Source: SHAN690 sp038131955 (GTDB taxonomy: Bacteria > Bacteroidota > Bacteroidia > Flavobacteriales_G > Salibacteraceae). From it: a stretch of DNA of 64,000 nucleotides. A program made the translations under genes and the position numbers. This document shows, piece after piece, positions 51,117 through 58,421 of this stretch. The stretch covers positions 62,001-126,000 of the forward strand of contig JAYPQK010000010.1 of assembly GCA_038131955.1 (NCBI GenBank). Direction: 5' to 3'. Position 1 is the first letter of the stretch. Each line of letters starts with the position of its first letter. The notes under the pieces are model-generated. The model had not been told where the DNA came from and searched no databases. It worked only from the letters and a program-made list of their open reading frames with translations.

Positions 51117-52676
51117 ATGAAACCGTCGCAAGAGCTATTTCGACTCATTAGGTCTCTAAGCAAGTCAGAGAAACGATTCTTCAAGCTGATGTCTTCTTTA
51201 CAAAGTGGAGAGAAGAACTACATCAAGCTTTTTGATGCGATTGAAAAGCAAAGCGAATATGACGAGGAGGCGATCAAAGAGCAGTTTGGTGCCGAGACCT
51301 TCATCAAGCACCTTCCATCCGAGAAGAACCATTTGTATAAGCTCATCCTGAAGAGCTTGCGCCTTTTCTATGCAGAGAACAGTGTTTCAGCTGTGCTTGC
51401 AGAACACATTCAAAGCATCGAGATCCTTTACAACAAGGCTCTTTATGTTGAGTGCTCGAAGCTTGTCAAGAAGGCTAAGAAGATCGCGGCCGGTCACGAG
51501 CGCTTTTACTACCTATTTGAATTGATCAAATGGGAAAAGACCCTTTTGGAAGAGGAATTTCAAGCCGGCAAATTCGATCGCGACCTGACCAAGTTGATGA
51601 AGGAAGAGCAGCAGGTGATCGAGCGACTAAGAAACCTTGCAGAATACCAGATCCTATATTCGAAGGTCAATTATGTGTTCCGGCAAGGTGGCTATGTACG
51701 CAATGAGAAGGAGCGAGAGATCGTTCGGGAGATCCTTGAGCATACACTGATCAAAGGAAAGAACACCGCATTGAGCAAGCGTGCCGCAGCTACATGCTAC
51801 TATGTAAAAGGTTTGTGTGCGATTACCAGCAACGAGGTAGAAGACTCATTCTCGAACTTCAGTCGAGTGGTGAAGATCTTTGAGGAAAACCCAAATCTCA
51901 TTCAAGACATTCCGAAGCAGTACATCAAATCTCTCGGAAACCTCTTCTATTATTATATCGGCGCAGGGGATTACGATCGAATGTTTGAGTTGATCACTAA
52001 AATGAGATCCTTGAAGGATCAGCCCGGATTCAATCGCATCGACATCCAGATGCGCATCTTCATTTCTACCAATTACTTTGAGCTTCTAGCCCATGATCGT
52101 AGGGGTGAATACGTCCAGGCAATCGAGAAGGTGAAGCCGATCCGAAGGACATTGTCAGAATTCGGCGAGAAGCTGACCAAGGAGGACGAGGTGTTGTTTG
52201 GTCATGTGATCGCCAACATTTACTTCGGAGCACAACAATATCGGGATGCGTTGCGTCATCTCAATTTGGTATTGAACGATAATGAATCCAACCTAAGGCA
52301 GGATATCTACAGTTTCTCCAAACTCTTCAATCTGGTGATCCATTATGAGTTAGGGAATTATGACTTGCTCGACTACCTAGTCAAATCGACCGAACGATTC
52401 TACACCAAGCGAAGAAAGGCGCTAGGATTGGGATACGAGTTTGAAATGACCTTCATTCGTGACTTCAAGAAGATCATTAAAGCAGTAAAACAAGCGGACC
52501 GAACCACGGTCATATTCCAAGAGATGAAGAGTGATCTCGAAGCCCTGATGACAGATGACAATGAAAAAGTTGCTCTCGAGTATTTTGATTATCTCACATG
52601 GGTAGAGAGCCAGATCGAAGGTGTCCCATATGGTGAGATGAAAAAAAGCACGTTCAGAAGCGCTCAGCTAGCATAG
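51117..52676 (+). CDS. Conserved hypothetical helical (TPR-like) protein
   Basis: 519 residues, soluble, almost wholly alpha-helical by eye, rich in Lys/Glu/Leu. Repeated helix pairs such as ALYVECSKLVKKAKKIAAGHERFYYLFELIKWEKTLLEEEF and YFGAQQYRDALRHLNLVLND suggest TPR-like repeats over much of the chain. The start MKPSQELFRLIRSLSKSEKRFFKLM is a conserved-looking basic helix. No catalytic motif recognised. It is the only gene of its unit; upstream is a 188-base divergent gap without an exact TAnnTTTG box on this strand, and its end overlaps convergent rlmB by 13 bases. Confidence 0.8.
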   Translation: MKPSQELFRLIRSLSKSEKRFFKLMSSLQSGEKNYIKLFDAIEKQSEYDEEAIKEQFGAETFIKHLPSEKNHLYKLILKSLRLFYAENSVSAVLAEHIQSIEILYNKALYVECSKLVKKAKKIAAGHERFYYLFELIKWEKTLLEEEFQAGKFDRDLTKLMKEEQQVIERLRNLAEYQILYSKVNYVFRQGGYVRNEKEREIVREILEHTLIKGKNTALSKRAAATCYYVKGLCAITSNEVEDSFSNFSRVVKIFEENPNLIQDIPKQYIKSLGNLFYYYIGAGDYDRMFELITKMRSLKDQPGFNRIDIQMRIFISTNYFELLAHDRRGEYVQAIEKVKPIRRTLSEFGEKLTKEDEVLFGHVIANIYFGAQQYRDALRHLNLVLNDNESNLRQDIYSFSKLFNLVIHYELGNYDLLDYLVKSTERFYTKRRKALGLGYEFEMTFIRDFKKIIKAVKQADRTTVIFQEMKSDLEALMTDDNEKVALEYFDYLTWVESQIEGVPYGEMKKSTFRSAQLA

Positions 52677-53428
52677 ATACGCTGACGAACCACTTCGTAC
52701 AGGACGACGCCGCAAGCTACTGCTACATTGAGGGATCCTACCTTCCCCCGCATGGGAATCAACGCCTCCTCACCCGCCATGCGCACGAGATGCGGATCGA
52801 TTCCTTCGCCTTCATTTCCGAATAGCATATTGACGGGCCTTTTCAAATCGGTCTGATAAATGGTTTCCTCAGCTTTCTCGCTGCAAGCTACAGTAGCCAC
52901 TCCGGAAGCACGAAGAAGCCTTATCGTATCTCCTAGAGACATTACCTTGCATACTGGTAAATGGTGCAGCGCACCTGCCGAAGTCTTCATTGATTCTTCA
53001 TTGATCGCAGCCGAACCCTTATGAGGAATGATAACGGCATGGCAACCTGCTGAAAGCGCAGATCGAGCGATTGAACCAAAATTTCGAACATCATTCACCT
53101 TATCCAGCATCAGAAAAAGCGGAATCTCGCTCCGCTCGAATACGCTTTGGATCACCTCTTCCAAGTCAGCGAATTCTACCGGAGAAGTAAAGGCTACCAC
53201 TCCTTGGTGATTCTTTCTACACAGCTTGTTCAACTTCTCTCGAGGAGCCTTGATCACAGAAACACCAAGCTTTCTAGCCAACAATTTAAGCTCATTGGTT
53301 TGATCATTCTTTATATCCTGCTGCATAAAGAGCTTGTCGATACTTCTTCCGGCCAACAAAGCTTCCATCACGGGATGGATCCCGTAGATCTGATTGTTAT
53401 TGTTCTGATTTGTGTTTGGTCTTCCCAT
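52664..53428 (-). CDS. rlmB: 23S rRNA (guanosine2251-2'-O)-methyltransferase
   Basis: 254 residues of the SpoU/TrmH class. N-terminal substrate domain: YGIHPVMEALLAGRSIDKLF; knotted SAM domain: LDKVNDVRNFGSIARSALSAGC, LFGNEGEGI and the final GSLNVAVACGVVLYE, the three SPOUT motifs in order. It methylates the 2'-OH of G2251 in the peptidyltransferase centre. Last gene of ung-BamA-like-GWxTD-rlmB; it starts directly after the GWxTD stop. Confidence 0.93.
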   Translation of the reverse strand: MGRPNTNQNNNNQIYGIHPVMEALLAGRSIDKLFMQQDIKNDQTNELKLLARKLGVSVIKAPREKLNKLCRKNHQGVVAFTSPVEFADLEEVIQSVFERSEIPLFLMLDKVNDVRNFGSIARSALSAGCHAVIIPHKGSAAINEESMKTSAGALHHLPVCKVMSLGDTIRLLRASGVATVACSEKAEETIYQTDLKRPVNMLFGNEGEGIDPHLVRMAGEEALIPMRGKVGSLNVAVACGVVLYEVVRQRIYAS

Positions 53429-54712
53429 CTATTCGTATTTCAAAACCCGTCCTTGACGCCAGAGTTCTACAGCTCGGTACCAAGATGTCTTCAAGCTGGC
53501 CATTCGATTCAAGCGATAGTCGTTATCTGTGAATGGATTTGTCACCTTGGTAAAGGTAAGCGTTAGCGCATTGTACCTTCCTTCTTCACCATAGACCCAC
53601 GTCTCTGTTCCGGACTTTCGGTAAATCGCATCTGGCGGACCATAAACGACATAGCACATTCCTCGATCACTTTTCCAACCCTCCAAGTAGGATGAAAAAT
53701 AGACATTGGCGTATTGCACACGACCATAATAGGCCTGAATCAACTCACGTGCTCTATTCGGACTCCCCCCGACCTTGAGCCAATATTCATCAACATTTCG
53801 TTTGATATTATCACCTTCGAAGAGAGCACTGTACTCTTCATTTGTGGTGACATATCGGAGTGGAAGAGCAAGATCCATTACGGTTTTGGCTTCAGGGAAA
53901 TGAGGGCCGTAGTAATACAGTGTTGCTCCTGACCGACTTGCCGAGTCTTCTACTAAGTGATAAAACCCCTTTCGGATGATCGTGAATGTTGAAACTCCTT
54001 CCTTCCATGGTTCAAGAGCAATGATAGAATCAGGAGTAAAGTCAAATGGCTTAGGACGTGTTGAAGAAAACGGAGGAAGGGACACGGGAAAGGTTCTGTT
54101 ATAATAGCGAGCCATGGTCGGCATCGCCCCTAAGGACGAAACGCGAATACTATCGACCTGCTCTACTAATGGGTGATAAAGCAACCCCTTAGAAGATGAA
54201 TTGAGAATGAGTTTCTGCTCGTTCAACTGGTCGGATCGCGATATCGGAATGAAGACGGTATTCGATTGTGGGGTATTGAGATCACGGATGGTGCATTCCA
54301 CGAGGTAACCTCTATTTTCCAATCCCCGAATGGAGAACGTATCAATCATATTTCCCGGTGCGGGCAACACATCCTTTCGGACCAGGTTCGCACTGTCCAG
54401 TGCTGTCGGTGACGAGTACGTGGTGTACAGACGGTATCGAATGCTGTAATTCACCCGGAGCGATCCATCCTCATACTCTGAGCGTTCGAGATCTTCAGAT
54501 TTGAACTTCAAGTAGATAGTAGAGCGATCTTCGAAGTTGAGCACCTTGGTCTCGAGGTGAAGTACCGGCATTTTCCCTTCGTAAAGGAAGCTTACGTTTT
54601 TGCCTGCAACGCTCTTACTGACCGAACAAGAAGTCGCGAACAAAAGAAAGCACCCCACAGCTAGCAAGGCTACGGACTTCAGAAACTTAATTGACCTTCT
54701 CTTCTGACTCAT
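53429..54712 (-). CDS. GWxTD domain-containing lipoprotein
   Basis: 427 residues from ATG 54712 (MSQKRRSIKFLKSVALLAVG); the lipobox is LFATSC with acylated Cys near residue 29. The C-terminal region RARELIQAYYGRVQYANVYFSSYLEGWKSDRGMCYVVYGPPDAIYR is the GWxTD domain, in which GWKSDRG is the family signature, with YGPPD following. The role is unknown; the family is typical of Bacteroidota and related phyla. The open frame to 54775 would overlap the preceding gene. It is between the BamA-like gene and rlmB in one operon. Confidence 0.88.
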   Translation of the reverse strand: MSQKRRSIKFLKSVALLAVGCFLLFATSCSVSKSVAGKNVSFLYEGKMPVLHLETKVLNFEDRSTIYLKFKSEDLERSEYEDGSLRVNYSIRYRLYTTYSSPTALDSANLVRKDVLPAPGNMIDTFSIRGLENRGYLVECTIRDLNTPQSNTVFIPISRSDQLNEQKLILNSSSKGLLYHPLVEQVDSIRVSSLGAMPTMARYYNRTFPVSLPPFSSTRPKPFDFTPDSIIALEPWKEGVSTFTIIRKGFYHLVEDSASRSGATLYYYGPHFPEAKTVMDLALPLRYVTTNEEYSALFEGDNIKRNVDEYWLKVGGSPNRARELIQAYYGRVQYANVYFSSYLEGWKSDRGMCYVVYGPPDAIYRKSGTETWVYGEEGRYNALTLTFTKVTNPFTDNDYRLNRMASLKTSWYRAVELWRQGRVLKYE

Positions 54713-54758
54713 GCAGCTGCAAAGAAATGACATCCAACGCCTGGCGAAACTGCTATGA

Positions 54759-56522
54759 TCAAAAGACGCTGACAAATCCGAAATGCACTTTTGAAGCTCG
54801 CAGCAGAATAGGATTGTTTAGTTGACTACCCAACGAATAGGATAGCGTAAAATTTCCGGCGGGGGTTCCGAAGGCAATTCCGGCTCCGAAGCCAAATGGG
54901 GTGTCTCTTCTAGCCCCGATACGATTCAAAGAAGCGTTTTCATACCAAGCACCGTCAAAGAAGCCAAACAAATAGCCGTCTTGACCCAACTGAAAACGCA
55001 ATTCATTTCGCAAGATGGCATAGCTAGTAGCGAAGATGGATTCCTCATCGAAGCCACGTAAGGTGATCAATCCACCGATTCTTGAAGCCTCGTTATTGAA
55101 CAATTGATCATTCAATAAACCAGCAGACAGCATTTGCTGATGCCACACCCATCGCTTTATTGGAGAGACAAAGTATGAAGCCTTCATGTCCCCTCGCCAT
55201 TGAAGACTGCGCATGGTCACGTCATTATAAACTACCTCGGGCAATCGTTGATTTCTCAGGATCTGCTTATCCCCCAGACCGAGGTTAATCTCCAGATGAT
55301 ATCCGCGAGACGGACTCAGGATCCGATCCAGTTTCTGCATAAAAAGTCCTACTCCATAGGTATTGATCGCTCGATCCAAGAAGGAAGGCACCCCACCGGA
55401 AGAATACGCCGAGGTGGAGATCAAAGAGGTAGTTTGTCGATCAAAGAAGAGACGCAAATAATTACCGGCTCCATAGCCGAAGCGAAGTCCTAGCTTTCGC
55501 ATGACATCCGAGAAGAGCGTATCTCGGCGGTAGATGTTCAATCCCCCCTCAATACTCACGCTGCTGTTGAATACATAAGGAGTAATGACAGCAGCCTTGA
55601 GTTCTTGGGTACGCGCCTGCAGCTTTCTCCAGTTCAAATCTAGGGTCTCCCCCTGCTTTAGTGCATTCTCTAGGTGCAGTTTTACGTCACCCGTGATCAA
55701 TAGACTACCATCACTTGGATTGGGGAGAAAGCCGACGATTCCATCAAAAGTGCTCGCGCTCCGTCGATTCAAGAATAAATTCAGCTTCGTAACATCCTCT
55801 TCGAAAGAAACCAGCGGGGGACGCACCTGCTGAACAAAGCGAACGCCTCTTAATCTATCCGGAATATCCCTGACCGCTCTCTCATCATAAGCGGAACCTT
55901 CTTTGACACCGAGGTAGTTGGTCAGATAGGCCTTTCGAACCTCTAGATCGCCTGTAATCACGACACTATCGAAGCGGACATACCGGCCTTTGTCAATGCT
56001 CAACCTTGCATGAATCTCCCCATCTTCGATATGCACACTATCTAAGGTCAATTCTGCGAAAGGAAAACCATGATTCTCGAGATATCCAATGGATCGTTCC
56101 ATGGCCGCATTGAACCTTGTCTTAGACCACGCACCGCGACTCAAACGTTGGTGTCTCACCCCTGCTTTTGCGAGCACCCAACGTACTTCGTCGGACACCA
56201 CAAGGCTTCCCCAGCGGTAGATTGGACCCACTTCATAGGTGAGCACGGTAGTATCGCCAACAACCCGCTCTATCTTGTTGTAGGAGATATGACCTCTTGA
56301 TAGCAGTTCTGTTTCGACCTCCCGCTCCACACGCCATTTTGCGGATACATACATATCCTCCCTCTTCCATCGGTTCAAGTCCGATACATCCTCCCCTTCT
56401 AGCTGAACTCGAAGCAATCCTTCCACCGCGACACTGTCGTCAGGGACTGACTGGCTCAAACTTAGACTAGGAAGGAAGAGACCAATCCACAGGATCGATA
56501 TGATGTTCTTCCAGGTAGGCAT
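54759..56522 (-). CDS. BamA/TamA-like outer-membrane protein (surface antigen D15 family)
   Basis: 587 residues with signal peptide MPTWKNIISILWIGLFLPSLSLSQ. Residues about 25-250 are POTRA-like (GPIYRWGSLVV, IDKGRYVRFDSVVITGDLEVRKAYL), residues about 255-587 a 16-strand-type Omp85 barrel with the LRGF motif (GLITLRGFDEES) and a C-terminal Phe. This is the shorter Bacteroidota Omp85 protein, not the main BamA (about 850 residues). Its start lies 56 bases inside ung in another frame, so the signal-peptide codons overlap the ung 3' end. Likely helps assemble or secrete outer-membrane proteins. Confidence 0.87.
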   Translation of the reverse strand: MPTWKNIISILWIGLFLPSLSLSQSVPDDSVAVEGLLRVQLEGEDVSDLNRWKREDMYVSAKWRVEREVETELLSRGHISYNKIERVVGDTTVLTYEVGPIYRWGSLVVSDEVRWVLAKAGVRHQRLSRGAWSKTRFNAAMERSIGYLENHGFPFAELTLDSVHIEDGEIHARLSIDKGRYVRFDSVVITGDLEVRKAYLTNYLGVKEGSAYDERAVRDIPDRLRGVRFVQQVRPPLVSFEEDVTKLNLFLNRRSASTFDGIVGFLPNPSDGSLLITGDVKLHLENALKQGETLDLNWRKLQARTQELKAAVITPYVFNSSVSIEGGLNIYRRDTLFSDVMRKLGLRFGYGAGNYLRLFFDRQTTSLISTSAYSSGGVPSFLDRAINTYGVGLFMQKLDRILSPSRGYHLEINLGLGDKQILRNQRLPEVVYNDVTMRSLQWRGDMKASYFVSPIKRWVWHQQMLSAGLLNDQLFNNEASRIGGLITLRGFDEESIFATSYAILRNELRFQLGQDGYLFGFFDGAWYENASLNRIGARRDTPFGFGAGIAFGTPAGNFTLSYSLGSQLNNPILLRASKVHFGFVSVF

Positions 56523-57195
56523 TGGCCTTACTAAAGTGATTGGAACCGAAATAACCTTGGTGCGCAGAAAAGGGCGAGGGATGGGCAGCTTCGAGCACTA
56601 AATGTCTTGATGAATCAATCAGTGACCGCTTGGCTCTGGCATAGTTACCCCAAAGCATAAACACAACGTGATCCCTCTTTTCTGAGATGGTTCTAATCGT
56701 TGCATCCGTAAACGACTCCCAACCTCTTTTCTGATGTGAACCCGGTGATTTATGTCGAACGGTCAAGGTAGCGTTCAGCATCATGACGCCTTGTTCTACC
56801 CATGGAGTGAGGTCTCCCGTCAGCGGCACTGAGATACCCAAGTCGTTGTTCAGTTCTTTGAAGATGTTCTTCAACGAGGGAGGAAACTTTTGACCAGGTA
56901 GCACTGAAAAAGAAAGACCATGCGCCTGTCCGGGGCCGTGGTACGGATCTTGGCCTAGGATGACCACCTTCACTTGAGGAAGGGGAGTACGGTTATACGC
57001 ATTGAATATGAACTTGGAAGGAGGGTAGATCGTGTATTTGGAACGCTCTTCCACCAAGAAAGCCTTGAGCTCTCCGAAGTATGGAGATCGAAATTCATCT
57101 TCAAGTGCCTCGCGCCAACTTGGCTCAATATTTGGGCTTGCTTTGACCTGTAACAATTGACCTGCGAACGAATGGTTATCAACAACAAAGGTCAA
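56467..57195 (-). CDS. ung: Uracil-DNA glycosylase
   Basis: 242 residues. Catalytic water-activating motif GQDPYHGPGQAHGLSFSV near residues 79-96 and the DNA-intercalating HPSPFSAHQGYFG at the C-terminus, with MLWGNYARAK between, identify family 1 Ung, which removes uracil from DNA. The core homology begins at IEPSWREALEDEF (residue 23), so the 20 preceding residues from ATG 57195 are either a short extension or the start lies a little later. First gene of the operon that continues with the BamA-like gene (56-base overlap). Confidence 0.96.
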   Translation of the reverse strand: MTFVVDNHSFAGQLLQVKASPNIEPSWREALEDEFRSPYFGELKAFLVEERSKYTIYPPSKFIFNAYNRTPLPQVKVVILGQDPYHGPGQAHGLSFSVLPGQKFPPSLKNIFKELNNDLGISVPLTGDLTPWVEQGVMMLNATLTVRHKSPGSHQKRGWESFTDATIRTISEKRDHVVFMLWGNYARAKRSLIDSSRHLVLEAAHPSPFSAHQGYFGSNHFSKANAYLEEHHIDPVDWSLPS

Positions 57196-57236
57196 AAACC
57201 TTTTTCAGACCAAACCAAAATAAAGAATGGAACGTT

Positions 57237-57244
57237 TACATTTG
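57237..57244 (+). promoter_or_regulatory. -7 promoter box TACATTTG of the small lipoprotein gene
   Basis: Exact TAnnTTTG, 42 bases before the ATG at 57287 in the 91-base divergent region to ung. No TTG at the usual distance. Confidence 0.5.
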
Positions 57245-57286
57245 ACATCACTTACCTCCCCTGAAGGAGATTCCAATTTAGAACGG

Positions 57287-57418
57287 ATGAAAAAGATTGT
57301 ACTCGGAATAACGCTTTTGTTTGTTTTGGCTGTAGCCATGTCATCTTGCAAGACACATGAACGTTGTCCTGCTTACGGCTCAGTTGAGCAAGCACCTAGC
57401 TTGGAAGATCAGGCTTAA
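57287..57418 (+). CDS. Very small lipoprotein (43 residues)
   Basis: From ATG 57287: MKKIVLGITLLFVLAVAMSS-C, a lipoprotein signal with the Cys at residue 21, followed by only 22 residues (KTHERCPAYGSVEQAPSLEDQA). The mature CPAYG segment looks like that of tiny lipoproteins I associate with flavobacterial genomes. A -7 box lies 42 bases upstream, and a two-tier inverted repeat follows the stop. The 20 open codons before 57287 have no start-like signal peptide. Function unknown. Confidence 0.6.
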   Translation: MKKIVLGITLLFVLAVAMSSCKTHERCPAYGSVEQAPSLEDQA

Positions 57419-57470
57419 GAAGGATTTCTTATTCGGGACAATGCACTCACTTTATGGAAGTGAGTCCTTC
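57419..57470 (+). other. Two-tier inverted repeat after the small lipoprotein gene
   Basis: Inner perfect 8-base stem, arms 57445-57452 (ACTCACTT) and 57458-57465 with a 5-base loop; outer arms GAAGGA (57419-57424) and TCCTTC (57465-57470). No T run follows, so it is not a classical terminator; it could be a 3'-end stabilising structure or a protein site. Confidence 0.4.
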
Positions 57471-57521
57471 ACCTAGTATGTGCGCCTAATTAACCCGGAC
57501 CTCTGAAGAGGTTTGGATTTG

Positions 57522-57529
57522 TACTTTTG
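57522..57529 (+). promoter_or_regulatory. -7 promoter box TACTTTTG close to the start of the 57535 gene
   Basis: Exact TAnnTTTG ending five bases before the ATG at 57535, implying a leaderless or nearly leaderless message. A small hairpin ACCTC-TGAA-GAGGT lies just upstream (57499-57512), in the spacer region, where a repressor could bind. Confidence 0.55.
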
Positions 57530-57534
57530 AAAGG

Positions 57535-58284
57535 ATGCGTGCATTTCTAAACATCACACTATTTCTGATTGCGGGACTACCGTTTACATCATTAGGCCAA
57601 CCTGATGCCGGCAATCCAATAGAAAAGCGTGCATTCTATCGCACCATGAACATGTATGGCGGGGAGGTGCACACGCGCGGTTTAGGGGCATACTATCGCA
57701 GGGGTTGGCGACAGACAGGCTTCTCTAACAAGATCTACCACGTTGAATTACTCAGCGTCAATCATCCCAAGCAAGAAAAAGTTGAGCCCTTAGACCAGCA
57801 GTACTTACGCTACTATGAAGGGAAGATCAATTCGGTGTTCTTTCTTCGAAATTCATTCGGCTGGCAAAAAACCATGTATGACAAGGTGGTAAAGCGTGGA
57901 GTTAGGGTCAGCTATTTCTTCCTTTTCGGACCTACATTGGGTATAGCCAAGCCTATCTACATGAACGTATCCTACAATAATTCCAGTGGAAACTCCAAAT
58001 CAACGGAGAGGTACAATTACGAGAAGCATACAGGTGAGGCTCAGATCCTAGGTCGAGCTCCTTTTCTTTTGGGTACGTCAGAGATCGACATCTATCCAGG
58101 CATTCACACCAAGTTCGCCTTCAATTTTGAGTATTCAGGGGACGACGAGAATATCAAGGCAATTGAGACGGGCATTACGTTCGACGCATTTGCCAAAGAA
58201 ATTCCTATCATGGCCATAACATATAATGATCAGTTTTACCTGACCTTCTATATTGCGCTTCACCTTGGTAAGAGATATCTTTGA
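57535..58284 (+). CDS. Exported protein of unknown function, outer-membrane beta-strand-rich
   Basis: 249 residues, signal peptide MRAFLNITLFLIAGLPFTSLG. The mature part (YGGEVHTRGLGAYYRRGWRQTGFSNKIYHVELLSVNHPKQEK, SVFFLRNSFGWQKTMYDK, GVRVSYFFLFGPTLGIAKP, ITYNDQFYLTFYIALHLGKRYL) alternates aromatic and polar residues like an outer-membrane barrel and ends with an aromatic-rich strand. It resembles a Bacteroidota-specific family I cannot name. Its promoter box lies only 5 bases before the ATG. A 137-base gap without recognisable signals follows. Confidence 0.75.
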   Translation: MRAFLNITLFLIAGLPFTSLGQPDAGNPIEKRAFYRTMNMYGGEVHTRGLGAYYRRGWRQTGFSNKIYHVELLSVNHPKQEKVEPLDQQYLRYYEGKINSVFFLRNSFGWQKTMYDKVVKRGVRVSYFFLFGPTLGIAKPIYMNVSYNNSSGNSKSTERYNYEKHTGEAQILGRAPFLLGTSEIDIYPGIHTKFAFNFEYSGDDENIKAIETGITFDAFAKEIPIMAITYNDQFYLTFYIALHLGKRYL

Positions 58285-58421
58285 CCGGTCACCACCACAG
58301 GGTGACAACTAACCGTTTTCTAACTTGAACTTACAGTCCATTTAATTGTCCTTAAGAAAGGGGTGATTTTTATTTACATTGCAGCTCCATTTTCGGAACC
58401 TTTACGAAACAGAACGATAAT

